The notes under the pieces are model-generated. The model saw only the letters and a list, made by a program, of their open reading frames with translations, searched no databases and had not been told where the DNA came from. From Azospirillum sp. (GTDB lineage: Bacteria > Pseudomonadota > Alphaproteobacteria > CACIAM-22H2), in contig JADCGK010000083.1 of the NCBI GenBank assembly GCA_020249045.1, positions 1 to 42,679 on the forward strand: a DNA stretch of 42,679 nucleotides, written 5' to 3'. Position numbers and translations under genes: made by a program. Each line of letters starts with the position of its first letter. The first letter of the stretch is position 1. Shown in pieces: positions 1-14,011 of this stretch.

Positions 1-117
1 AGCAAGAACCGGACCGGATGACCAAATCTTGGCAATGTCCCGCCACATTTCAACCGGCGACAGGGGCCCCGCCTTAAAAATAAGCGGCTATTCTACAATT
101 TCACGCTGGAATGTTCT

Positions 118-972
118 TCATTCGGCGGCGGCATGTGTCGCCAAACCGGGGAACAAAGGGGCGATCTCGCGATTGTACTTGGCCAGGTAGTCCTTAAAGG
201 AAGTTCCGCCGGTCCCATATTCCACGCCGACGATGGACAATTGCCGGACCGCCAAACCCAAATGCGCCTGGTGGAAGGTGGCTTGGCGTGCCTCGTAAAG
301 ACGCAAACGCTCCATCAAAGGTGCGGCTGCGGCGTGCGCGTCGAGCCAGCGCACCCGTTCGGCCCGCGTGCCCGCCGGTGCCCGCGCCAGCAGCGCTTCG
401 AAATAATGCCGCAGCGAATGCGCGCCATAGCGGTCGAACGCGCCGCAAATGTCGGCGCCGTAGCGGCGGTCGAATTCGCTCTCGGCGACGTGCACCTTGC
501 CGCCCGCGTCGGCGGTGCCGCCGTTCCAATAGGCGCCCGCCACGCCCGCCATGATCTCGATCTTGCGGAACTGGAAGGATTGGAAGCCGCTGGTCGGCCC
601 GATCGACGTGCGGAACTCGGCGAAGGCGCGCATGTCGCCGAGGATCGGCATGGTGCGGTTGACCGTGTCCCACAGCTTGATCGGCCGATCGAGGAAATAG
701 ACCGCTTCGTCGAACGCGCCCGCCGGCAAATCGGGGGCGGCGAGCGCGGTCTTCAGCGCGTCGAGCGTGCGGTCGAGATCGACGATGATCTGGTGGAACG
801 CGATTTCGCAGATTTGATGGACGGCGATGAACAGATCCTCGTCCTTGGACGCGGTCAGCGGCTTTTTGCACGCGAGCAGCGCGTCCAGTCCCTGATAGGA
901 CCAATAATGGTTCTTGCTCGCGTCCATGTTCGGGTCCAGCGGCGGCAGGGGCTTGGCGTCGTATTTCTTCAT
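118..972 (-). CDS. kynA: tryptophan 2,3-dioxygenase
   Basis: ORF from ATG (972) to TGA (118); MKKYDAKPLPPLDPNMDASKNHYWSYQGLDALL...FIAVHQICEIAFHQIIVDL...FRTSIGPTSGFQSFQFRKIEI is typical of the TDO family. Confidence 0.93.
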   Translation of the reverse strand: MKKYDAKPLPPLDPNMDASKNHYWSYQGLDALLACKKPLTASKDEDLFIAVHQICEIAFHQIIVDLDRTLDALKTALAAPDLPAGAFDEAVYFLDRPIKLWDTVNRTMPILGDMRAFAEFRTSIGPTSGFQSFQFRKIEIMAGVAGAYWNGGTADAGGKVHVAESEFDRRYGADICGAFDRYGAHSLRHYFEALLARAPAGTRAERVRWLDAHAAAAPLMERLRLYEARQATFHQAHLGLAVRQLSIVGVEYGTGGTSFKDYLAKYNREIAPLFPGLATHAAAE

Positions 973-983
973 CGCGGCCTCGT

Positions 984-1928
984 TCAGCGCGGGTCGGTCC
1001 GGTCCAGCACCCAGCGCGCCACGTCGTCGTGGACCTTCGCGCGGGCCAAGTCGCGGAACAGCATATGGTAGCCGCCGCCGTAGGTTTCCAGCGCGCGTTC
1101 GGCCGGCGGGGCGGGCGGCAGGCGGTCGAGCATCGCGCGCATCGCCGTCCCGGGCACCAGATTGTCGTTGGCCCCGATCAGGAACAACGCCGGCGGATCG
1201 AAGCTGGGCGCCGCCTCGGCGGCCGCATCCATCAGATCGACAAGACCGTAGAGCGCGTCCACGCGCGTGCGTTTGATGACGAGCGGATCGCGGCCGAGCT
1301 CGCGCAGCATCGGGATGTTGTCCGACGGCCGGATCCCCGTGCCTTCGACCGTCGGCGCCCAACCCGGCACGCTGTGCGCCAGCAGCCACAACCAAGCGCG
1401 GCTCCACGGCGACAGCGCGGCGCGGCCGCGCACTGCGGGCGCGCCGAGGATGGCCCCGCGCGCGCGCGTCAGGGCGCCCGCGCGGTGGGCGGCCATGATC
1501 ACGGCCCCACCCATGCTTTCCCCGGCCACGAAAACCGGAATCCGCGGATGGCGCGCGGCGACGAGTTCGAGCGCCTCCCCCAAATCGGCGATCAATGCGG
1601 CCGTGCCGGGCCAAATGCCGGGCGTGGCGGTGCGGCCGAAGCCGCGTTGGTCGTAGGCGTAGGTGGCGATCCCGGCTTTGGCCCAGGATTCGGCGGGCAG
1701 TTCCCACGACCGCGAATGGTCGTTGAACCCGTGCAGCGCCAGCACGATCGCCTTCGGGGCTTGCGATTCGGGGGCCCACTGGCGCACGAACAATCGCGCG
1801 CCGTCGGCCATGACGAAGGCGTCCTGCGTCAGTGCGGGTGCGTGCAGCGCCGGACCGCGCGGGGCGGTCTGCGGCTGGGCGCATGCCGCGAGCATCGCCG
1901 CCAGAACCGCGGCGATCAGCGCCTTCAT
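984..1928 (-). CDS. alpha/beta hydrolase, monoacylglycerol lipase/lysophospholipase-like, probable lipoprotein
   Basis: MKALIAAVLAAMLAACAQ lipobox-like start; ALHGFNDHSRSW and GESMGGA nucleophile elbow; start overlaps the stop of the upstream ABC gene. Confidence 0.85.
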   Translation of the reverse strand: MKALIAAVLAAMLAACAQPQTAPRGPALHAPALTQDAFVMADGARLFVRQWAPESQAPKAIVLALHGFNDHSRSWELPAESWAKAGIATYAYDQRGFGRTATPGIWPGTAALIADLGEALELVAARHPRIPVFVAGESMGGAVIMAAHRAGALTRARGAILGAPAVRGRAALSPWSRAWLWLLAHSVPGWAPTVEGTGIRPSDNIPMLRELGRDPLVIKRTRVDALYGLVDLMDAAAEAAPSFDPPALFLIGANDNLVPGTAMRAMLDRLPPAPPAERALETYGGGYHMLFRDLARAKVHDDVARWVLDRTDPR

Positions 1929-2872
1929 GCGGCCTGTCGCACCAATTGCAGGAACACGTCCTCGAGATCGCTTTCGCGCGTGCTGAGGTCGGCGATCCCC
2001 ACGCCCGCGGCCGCGACGGCCGCGAGGATGTCGGCCGCCTTGGTCCGGCTCGGCCGATAGGGGACCAGCAGCAGGCGCGCGCCTTCGAGCTTGGCGCCGA
2101 AGGCGGCGAGCGCCGCGGGCACGGCCGCTAGATCGCGATCGACGGTCAGGCGCAATTCCTTGGCGTCCAGCCGCGCGAGCAGGGCCGATTTGCTTTCGTC
2201 GGCGACCAGCTTGCCGCGGTTGATGATCGCGATGCGATCGCACAGCTCCTCGGCTTCCTGAAGGTAATGCGTCGTCAAAACGACGGTGGTGCCTTGCGCG
2301 TTCAACGCGCGCACATAGGCCCACAGACCCTGGCGCAGTTCGATGTCCACGCCGGCCGTCGGTTCGTCGAGGACGAGCACCGGCGGCGAGTGGACCAACG
2401 CCTTGGCGACCAGCAGCCGCCGGCGCATGCCCCCCGACAGCGTGCGCGCATAGGCATCGGCCTTGTCGGCGAGCCCCACCGCTTCGAGGATTTCCATCGT
2501 GCGGCGCGCCTTGGCCGGCACGCCGTAAAGCCCGGCCTGCAGATCCAGCAATTCGCGCGGCGTGAAGAACGGGTCGATGTTCAGTTCCTGCGGCACGATG
2601 CCGATCGCGCCGCGCGCGTCGCGCGGATTGGCGTCGATGTCGATATCCCAAATCTTCGCCCGGCCCCCCGTCTTGTTGACCAGCCCCGCCAGGATGTTGA
2701 TCAGCGTCGACTTGCCCGCCCCGTTGGGCCCGAGCAAACCGAACACCATGCCGCGCGGCACGTTGAGCGTGACGCCGTCCAGCGCGCGTTTTCCGCCGGC
2801 GTAGATTTTGGTCAGCCCGGCGATTTCGAGGGCGTTGTCGGGCGGCGGGGCGGGGTTCGGGGACGTTTGCAT
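1925..2872 (-). CDS. ABC transporter ATP-binding protein
   Basis: Walker A GPNGAGKST, signature LSGGM, Walker B VLVLDEPTAG. Confidence 0.93.
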   Translation of the reverse strand: MQTSPNPAPPPDNALEIAGLTKIYAGGKRALDGVTLNVPRGMVFGLLGPNGAGKSTLINILAGLVNKTGGRAKIWDIDIDANPRDARGAIGIVPQELNIDPFFTPRELLDLQAGLYGVPAKARRTMEILEAVGLADKADAYARTLSGGMRRRLLVAKALVHSPPVLVLDEPTAGVDIELRQGLWAYVRALNAQGTTVVLTTHYLQEAEELCDRIAIINRGKLVADESKSALLARLDAKELRLTVDRDLAAVPAALAAFGAKLEGARLLLVPYRPSRTKAADILAAVAAAGVGIADLSTRESDLEDVFLQLVRQAA

Positions 2873-2947
2873 CGGACGGCGGCTTGGGTATCATCCGGAC
2901 CGCACGGGCGCAACGCCCGGCGCACTCAGTATGGAAAGCCGAACCCG

Positions 2948-3148
2948 ATGTCCCGCAGCGCCGCCATTCCCGCTCCGCCCGAAACGATCGAAGTCGACGA
3001 CACGACCGTCGCGTGCGACGGCGGCGGCGGGGCGCTCGGCCACCCGCGCGTGTACCTGACCATGCGCGCCGACGGGACGGTCGAATGCCCCTATTGCGAC
3101 CGGGTCTACGTGCTCAAGGGCGGGCCCGGCGCCGGGCACGGGCATTGA
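2948..3148 (+). CDS. small zinc-finger domain protein (zf-CHCC / NDUFS6-like)
   Basis: 66 aa; VACDGGGGALGHPRVYL...VECPYCDRVYVL has the C-x-H-CxxC layout of the zf-CHCC family. Confidence 0.85.
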   Translation: MSRSAAIPAPPETIEVDDTTVACDGGGGALGHPRVYLTMRADGTVECPYCDRVYVLKGGPGAGHGH

Positions 3149-5982
3149 GCGGCGCCAAGCCGGACGCCGCCTCGCCCCATCGCCTGTGTTTGGTCGACGG
3201 GTCGGGCTTCATCTTCCGCGCCTATCACGCGTTGCCGCCGCTGACCCGGCCGGACGGCACGCCCGTGGGCGCGGTGCAGGGTTTCGTGAACATGCTCGTG
3301 CGGCTGATCGAAAGCCATGCGGGCGACCGGATCGCGGTGATTTTCGATACCTCGCGCAAGAGCTTCCGCAACGATTTCTACCCCGAATACAAAGCCCATC
3401 GGCCCGACCCGCCCGAGGATCTGGTGCCCCAATTCGCGTTGGTCCGCGAGGCGACGCGCGCTTTCGACCTGCCCGCGGTGGAATTGGCCGGGTATGAAGC
3501 CGACGATCTGATCGCGACTTACGCGGCCCTTGCGCTCGCCAAGGGCGAGACCGCGGTGATCGTGTCGTCCGACAAGGATTTGATGCAGCTCGTCCGGCCG
3601 GGCATCGAGATGCTCGACCCGCTCAAGCAGAAGAAAATCGGCGAAGCCGAAGTGGTCGAGAAATTCGGCGTCAAGCCCGCGCGCGTCGTCGACGTGCAGG
3701 CGCTGGCCGGGGATTCGACCGACAACGTGCCCGGCGTGCCCGGCATCGGCGTCAAGACCGCGGCCGAACTCATCAACGCCTACGGCGATCTCGACACGCT
3801 GTTGGCGCGGGCCGGGGAGATCAAGCAACCCAAGCGCCGCGAGACGCTGCTCGCGAACAAGGAGCAGGCGCTGATCTCGCGCCGGCTCGTCCAACTCAAG
3901 GCCGACGTTCAGGTCGAGGTTCCGCTCGAAGCCTTCGAGATCAAAAAGCCCGATCCGGCCAAGCTGCGCGCGTTCCTGGTCGATCAGGGATTCAGGTCGA
4001 CCATCGGCCGGCTCGAAGCGATGGGCTGGCTCGGCGAAGGCCCGATCGCCGCGGCGAAGAAAGCCGCAGTTCCCTTAACCGCCCCGGCCGAAGCGCCCGC
4101 CGCGACGGGCCCCGCGCGCTACGATCTGGTCGACGATCTCGCTGGCCTCGATGCCTGGATCGCGCGCGCGCGCGATCGCGGCCGCGTTTGCGTGGATACC
4201 GAGACGACCTCGCTGGACGCGCGCAACGCCGAACTCGTCGGCGTGTCGCTGGCGGTGGACGCGGGCCACGCATGCTATGTGCCGGTGGGCCATGTCGAGC
4301 CGGGGGCGCCCGGCGAACTCGATTTCGGCGGCGCCAAGCTCAAGCCCGGCCAGTTGGCGCGCAAGGACGTGCTCGATCGGCTCGCCCCGCTGCTGGCCGA
4401 TCCCGCGGTGCTCAAGATCGGCCATAACCTCAAATACGATATCCAGGTCTTCGCCGCCCACGGGATCGCCGAATTCGGGCCGTTCGACGACACGATGTTG
4501 ATGTCCTTCGTGCTCGACGCGGGCCTCAACGGCCACGGCATGGACGAGTTGGCCGAAAAGCATCTCGGCCACGCGACGATCAAATACGACGACGTCACCG
4601 GCACGGGCAAAGCGCGCATCTCCTTCGCCGCCGTGCCGCTCGACAAGGCGCGCGACTACGCCGCCGAGGACGCGGAAGTCACGCTGCGCCTGTGGTCGCG
4701 CCTGCGCCCGCGCCTGATCGACGAAGGATTGCTCGCGTTCTACGAGCGCGTCGAACGGCCTTTGATCCCCGCGATCGTGACGATGGAGCGCAACGGCATC
4801 GCCGTCGATCCCGAGCGCTTGCGCCGGCTGTCGAACGATTTCGCGCTGCGGCTGGCCGAGCTCGAAAAGGCGATCCACGCCGAAGCCGGCCATCCGTTCA
4901 ACGTCGGCAGCCCCGCCCAGCTCGGCAAAGTGCTGTTCGACGAGCTTTCCCTGCAATTGCCCGACGGCAAGGCGCCCGCCAAGACCAAGACCGGCGCCTA
5001 CGCGACGGGAGCGGACGTGCTCGAGGATCTCGCGGCGCTCGGCCACAAACTGCCCCAGCTGGTGCTCGATTGGCGTCAGCTCGCCAAACTCAAATCGACC
5101 TATACCGACGCGCTGGTCGAAGCGATCGACCCCAAGACGAAACGCGTTCACACGTCCTTCGCGATGACCGGCGCGGCCACCGGACGCTTGTCGTCGACCG
5201 ATCCCAATCTCCAGAACATTCCCGTGCGCAACGAGGAGGGCCGCAAGATCCGCGAAGCCTTCGTCGCCGCCGAAGGCACGACGCTGCTGTCGTTCGACTA
5301 TTCGCAGATCGAGTTGCGGCTGCTCGCCCACGTCGCGGGCATCGACACGCTGAAGGACGCTTTCCGGCGCAATCTCGACATCCATGCGGCGACGGCGTCC
5401 GAGATGTTCGGCGTGCCGCTCGACGCGATGGACAAAGAGACGCGCCGGCGCGCCAAGGCGATCAATTTCGGCATCATCTACGGGATTTCGGCCTTCGGTC
5501 TCGCGCGCCAGCTCGGCATCCCCCAAGGCGAGGCGCGCGCGTATATCGACGCCTATTTCAAGCGTTATCCCGGCATCCGCGCCTACATGGACGAGACCAA
5601 GAAGCTCGCCCACAAGCAAGGCTATGTCAGCACGCCCTTCGGCCGGCGCATTTGGCTGTCGGAAATCGGCTCGAAGAATCCGGCGATGCGCGCCTTCGCC
5701 GAGCGCGCGGCGATCAACGCGCCGTTGCAGGGCGGGGCCGCGGACATCATCAAGCGCGCGATGGCGCGGCTGCCCGAAGCGCTGGCCCAGGCCAACCTTT
5801 CGGCGAAGCTTTTGCTCCAGGTGCACGACGAATTGCTGTTCGAAGTGCCGCCGGCCGAAAAAACGGCGGCCATCGGACTGATCCGCGAGGTCATGGAGCA
5901 AGCGCCGTCTCCGGCGGTGAAACTCGACGTTCCGCTGGTGGTGGATTGCGGCGAAGGGCCGAATTGGGCGCGCGCGCATTGA
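3145..5982 (+). CDS. polA: DNA polymerase I
   Basis: 5'-nuclease domain; 3'-5' exo motifs DTETT, NLKYD, YAAED; polymerase motifs DYSQIELRLLAH, RRRAKAINFGIIYG, LQVHDELLFEV. Start inferred as TTG at 3145 (no suitable ATG). Confidence 0.95.
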   Translation: MSGAKPDAASPHRLCLVDGSGFIFRAYHALPPLTRPDGTPVGAVQGFVNMLVRLIESHAGDRIAVIFDTSRKSFRNDFYPEYKAHRPDPPEDLVPQFALVREATRAFDLPAVELAGYEADDLIATYAALALAKGETAVIVSSDKDLMQLVRPGIEMLDPLKQKKIGEAEVVEKFGVKPARVVDVQALAGDSTDNVPGVPGIGVKTAAELINAYGDLDTLLARAGEIKQPKRRETLLANKEQALISRRLVQLKADVQVEVPLEAFEIKKPDPAKLRAFLVDQGFRSTIGRLEAMGWLGEGPIAAAKKAAVPLTAPAEAPAATGPARYDLVDDLAGLDAWIARARDRGRVCVDTETTSLDARNAELVGVSLAVDAGHACYVPVGHVEPGAPGELDFGGAKLKPGQLARKDVLDRLAPLLADPAVLKIGHNLKYDIQVFAAHGIAEFGPFDDTMLMSFVLDAGLNGHGMDELAEKHLGHATIKYDDVTGTGKARISFAAVPLDKARDYAAEDAEVTLRLWSRLRPRLIDEGLLAFYERVERPLIPAIVTMERNGIAVDPERLRRLSNDFALRLAELEKAIHAEAGHPFNVGSPAQLGKVLFDELSLQLPDGKAPAKTKTGAYATGADVLEDLAALGHKLPQLVLDWRQLAKLKSTYTDALVEAIDPKTKRVHTSFAMTGAATGRLSSTDPNLQNIPVRNEEGRKIREAFVAAEGTTLLSFDYSQIELRLLAHVAGIDTLKDAFRRNLDIHAATASEMFGVPLDAMDKETRRRAKAINFGIIYGISAFGLARQLGIPQGEARAYIDAYFKRYPGIRAYMDETKKLAHKQGYVSTPFGRRIWLSEIGSKNPAMRAFAERAAINAPLQGGAADIIKRAMARLPEALAQANLSAKLLLQVHDELLFEVPPAEKTAAIGLIREVMEQAPSPAVKLDVPLVVDCGEGPNWARAH

Positions 5983-6015
5983 AGCGCGCCGCCTGACGCC
6001 CTATACTTGCGCGAT

Positions 6016-6225
6016 ATGGCCGTCACGCTTCCCATGCCGATCTTCACCCCGCAGGACGCGCAGGCCGCGCGTCAGGCCGTCCGCCCCGCGGCGGATGCAA
6101 CGCTCGCCGACGTGGCCGGCCGCGCGGCGGAGATCAAGCGCAATCTGACGATCGCCTCGCCCGCGCCGGTGCCGCCCGCCCCCGCCGATTCCGGCCGGGG
6201 CCAAAGCGTCGATCTCGCCGCCTGA
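6016..6225 (+). CDS. small hypothetical Pro/Ala-rich protein, C-terminal SGRGQSVDLAA
   Basis: ATG ORF of 69 aa in the polA direction; C-terminal tail shared with the next ORF. Confidence 0.65.
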   Translation: MAVTLPMPIFTPQDAQAARQAVRPAADATLADVAGRAAEIKRNLTIASPAPVPPAPADSGRGQSVDLAA

Positions 6226-6238
6226 CCGGACGCGCGCG

Positions 6239-6427
6239 ATGGCCGAACTTTACCCCCCGCCCGATGTGATCAGCCCCGTGGCGCCGCGGACCGCGCCCGC
6301 GCGCGCCGAACGCGCCGCGGATCGTGCACCGGCACCCGCGCAAACCGGCGGGGCCGAGCCCGCCGCGCGCCCGCCCGCGCCGCCGGCGGCCTCCGGCCGC
6401 GGCCGGCAAGTCGATGTCGCCGCCTGA
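6239..6427 (+). CDS. small hypothetical Pro/Ala-rich protein, C-terminal SGRGRQVDVAA
   Basis: ATG ORF of 62 aa, 13 nt after the previous one; tail matches the preceding ORF. Confidence 0.65.
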   Translation: MAELYPPPDVISPVAPRTAPARAERAADRAPAPAQTGGAEPAARPPAPPAASGRGRQVDVAA

Positions 6428-6476
6428 ATTTTTCCGGTAACAAACCGGCAATCCGCGCCGTGCGAGAGTTTGCGTC

Positions 6477-7640
6477 ATGACGACCGAATCGAACATCGCC
6501 GACGCGCGCGGCGCCTTGCAGGCGATCGACAAAAAGCTCGTCGAGCTTTGGCATTTGGGTTCGCGCTTCGTGGCGGGCTGGACGCTGGACGGCGCCACGT
6601 TGATCGTCGCGATGTCGCGGATCGCCGATCTCCCCAAGCTCGCGGCCGACGAACCGGCCCTGCTGCGCGGCGAGAAGCTGGACGTGAAGGAACTCGTGCG
6701 CCTGTGCAACCGGTCGGGTCTGCGCATGGAGGAGATTCCGGCCGGGCCGTGGTGGGCGTCGCCCGCCATGCTCGCGGCGCTCGAAACCGCGATCGGCCGC
6801 TACGCGATCCGGCGCACGGAATTCCATGCGATGGCGCGGATCGAGGTCGAACGCTTCCGCGATTTGCCGACCGCCATGCGGATCGCCCAACTCGCGACGC
6901 TCTCGCATTCGATCAATATCGCCGCCGAGCGGATGGAAGGTTCGGGCTCGGACATCGATCTGGGCCGCGCGCCGACGGGCGAGGGCTACCGGCTGTGGAA
7001 CCGCCGCCAGGGCTGGAAAGCGGACATCGATCTGTTCTGTCTTCTGTCGCTCGCGCTGGCCGAAAACGGGTTGGCGCGCGCGCGCGACGCGGGCACGGCA
7101 CCGGTGGTCAAGGCGGCGTTCGCGGTCGGCGGCGGCTGGGAGTTTTCGCTGCCCCGCGGCGGCGGCAGTCCCGCCATCCACAACGACGTGCTGGGCGAAA
7201 TCGAGGACGAAACCCAGCATCTGCTCGAAGCCGCCTTGCCCGGACAGATCCTCATCGGTGCTTTCCAGCGCCCGATGGCCGACGGGCCGCCGCGCAAGGG
7301 CATGATCTACAAGCTGCTCGACGCGCCGCGCTTCGTCGGTTTGGCCCAGCGCCGGCTCGGCGATTTCGACAACGTGATGCTGGGGGCTGAGAAAGTCGCC
7401 GGAATCAAACTCTATCTGACCGGCGACGAAATCGGGCCGGGCACCTTCGACATCAAGGCCTTCGGTTACCCGATGGCGCAGTCGCGCACGATGGAAGCCT
7501 TCAACGTGAAGCTCAACATCCATCGGCCCGACCGGCCGCCCTTCTTCTTCGGGCTGCAGCACAAGGACCTGCGGGACGTCGCGCCGTGCCGCGCCTACCA
7601 TTTGGATTCGGCGCCGCGCGACTACATGCTGCCGGCGTGA
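6477..7640 (+). CDS. hypothetical protein with degenerate class III nucleotidyl-cyclase-like segments
   Basis: 387-aa ORF; segments ARIEVERFRDLPTAMRI..., RAPTGEGYRLWNR and NDVLGEIEDETQHLLEAALPGQILI resemble cyclase-fold landmarks by eye. Confidence 0.75.
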   Translation: MTTESNIADARGALQAIDKKLVELWHLGSRFVAGWTLDGATLIVAMSRIADLPKLAADEPALLRGEKLDVKELVRLCNRSGLRMEEIPAGPWWASPAMLAALETAIGRYAIRRTEFHAMARIEVERFRDLPTAMRIAQLATLSHSINIAAERMEGSGSDIDLGRAPTGEGYRLWNRRQGWKADIDLFCLLSLALAENGLARARDAGTAPVVKAAFAVGGGWEFSLPRGGGSPAIHNDVLGEIEDETQHLLEAALPGQILIGAFQRPMADGPPRKGMIYKLLDAPRFVGLAQRRLGDFDNVMLGAEKVAGIKLYLTGDEIGPGTFDIKAFGYPMAQSRTMEAFNVKLNIHRPDRPPFFFGLQHKDLRDVAPCRAYHLDSAPRDYMLPA

Positions 7641-7644
7641 GCGT

Positions 7645-7851
7645 TCAGCGCACCATCCGGATCAGATAGGCCGCGTCGTCGTCGCTGAGCTGCGGGAAGG
7701 CCCCGCGCACCGCATCGAGCATCGCGCGGGTGGACTGGGCGTAGGCCGTGCCCGGGCGCAGCTCCGCGCGCACGCGGGCGCACAATTCGGCGACCGCGAC
7801 GAGCCGGACGGGGGGTTGGTCGTCGTGCAACGTCATGTGCAGGGATTGCAT
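7645..7851 (-). CDS. small hypothetical protein (68 aa)
   Basis: ATG ORF MQSLHMTLHDDQPPVRLVAVAELCARVRAELRPG...; convergent with the upstream 387-aa ORF. Confidence 0.55.
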   Translation of the reverse strand: MQSLHMTLHDDQPPVRLVAVAELCARVRAELRPGTAYAQSTRAMLDAVRGAFPQLSDDDAAYLIRMVR

Positions 7852-7911
7852 GGTGCGTTCCTCGGACCCGTCGCCGCATTGTTTTTGGTTTTCGACCCGC
7901 GCTTGCGGCGG

Positions 7912-7951
7912 AAAAAGGGGCGCGGTCGTGTGTTGCGACGCGACCGCGCCC
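7912..7951 (-). terminator. intrinsic-terminator-like hairpin in the leader of the 68-aa ORF
   Basis: Perfect 11-bp inverted repeat GGGCGCGGTCG (7918-7928) / CGACCGCGCCC (7941-7951); read on minus it is followed by CTTTTTC. Confidence 0.6.
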
Positions 7952-8209
7952 GCGAGTCGAGGCTGTTCGGCGACAGGGGAAGGATCGGGGACGCGCCGAA
8001 TGCCGAGTCGTCGAATTGGGTAGGGCCTCGGAATCTTCAAGCCTACCCCAGCGAAAAAATGTGATTCGGTGCGCGATATTGGACAAAGGATACAAAATCC
8101 TTTGGTATCAGGAGGTTCCGCGTAGATCGGTACCGCGAATTCCGCTCCATTTTGAACGGGGTTTCGGCGGCGAAACCGCTTCGCCGCAGTGCGGTAGACT
8201 GCGCGTCCG

Positions 8210-8581
8210 ATGATCGATCGATTGCGTGGTTGGGCGAGGACTTTGAAGCGCGAAGTGGGCGCGTTGTGGATCGCGGCGCGCGAGAAACGCACGCCCGCGC
8301 TCGCCAGAATCGTCGCCCTGGCGACGGCCGCCTACGCGTTGAGCCCGATCGACCTCATCCCGGATTTCGTGCCGGTGCTGGGTTTGCTCGACGATCTGAT
8401 TCTCGTGCCCGCCGGATTGTGGCTTGCGCGGTACCTGATCCCGCCGGACTTGCTGGCCGAGTTCCGCGCCGCGGCGGCTGCGCGCCGGCCGCCGCCGAGC
8501 AAAGCCGCCGCCGCGGCCGTGATTGCGGTGTGGCTGGCCGGCGCCGCCATCGCTTTTTGGGCCGTGGCCTCGGTGCTCTGA
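8210..8581 (+). CDS. DUF1232 / YkvA-family membrane protein
   Basis: [38 protein letters not shown] motif of DUF1232. Confidence 0.92.
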   Translation: MIDRLRGWARTLKREVGALWIAAREKRTPALARIVALATAAYALSPIDLIPDFVPVLGLLDDLILVPAGLWLARYLIPPDLLAEFRAAAAARRPPPSKAAAAAVIAVWLAGAAIAFWAVASVL

Positions 8582-8615
8582 AACGAAAAACCCCGGGGTA
8601 CGGGACCCCGGGGTT
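8582..8615 (-). terminator. intrinsic terminator for acnA
   Basis: 11-bp perfect stem AACCCCGGGGT/ACCCCGGGGTT (8589-8599/8605-8615), loop ACGGG; on minus followed by TTTTTCGTTT. Confidence 0.8.
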
Positions 8616-8642
8616 CGGTCGTCGTCCGCTCGGTCCGCGTTC

Positions 8643-11333
<2,691 letters not shown>

Positions 11334-11497
11334 GGTTTTTGGTTCCTCGGTTGCGGGCGGCCGTTGCGGCCCTCCCGGGACACCGTTCACGTAGCACGAA
11401 AACGGACCTTATACGAAGGGTTCGCACGTCAGGCAGGCGTTAACCATTGCCGTTGCATTGTGGGAGGCCGGCAATCCGGACCTGGAGAGCACCCCCC

Positions 11498-14011
<2,514 letters not shown>

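Noticed and set aside
73-87. Weak hairpin CTTAAAAATAAG region downstream of kynA as a terminator
   Set aside because: Short, imperfect AT-rich stem with no convincing U tract.
4159-4182. (GC)n run in polA
   Set aside because: Short alternating GC tract in coding DNA, expected at this base composition.
4075-5979. 634-aa minus-strand ORF antisense to polA
   Set aside because: polA motifs on plus are complete; the antisense product has no domain signature.
6434-6448. CCGGT-AACAA-ACCGG hairpin before the 387-aa ORF
   Set aside because: Only 5 bp and no T tract in the correct position on either strand.
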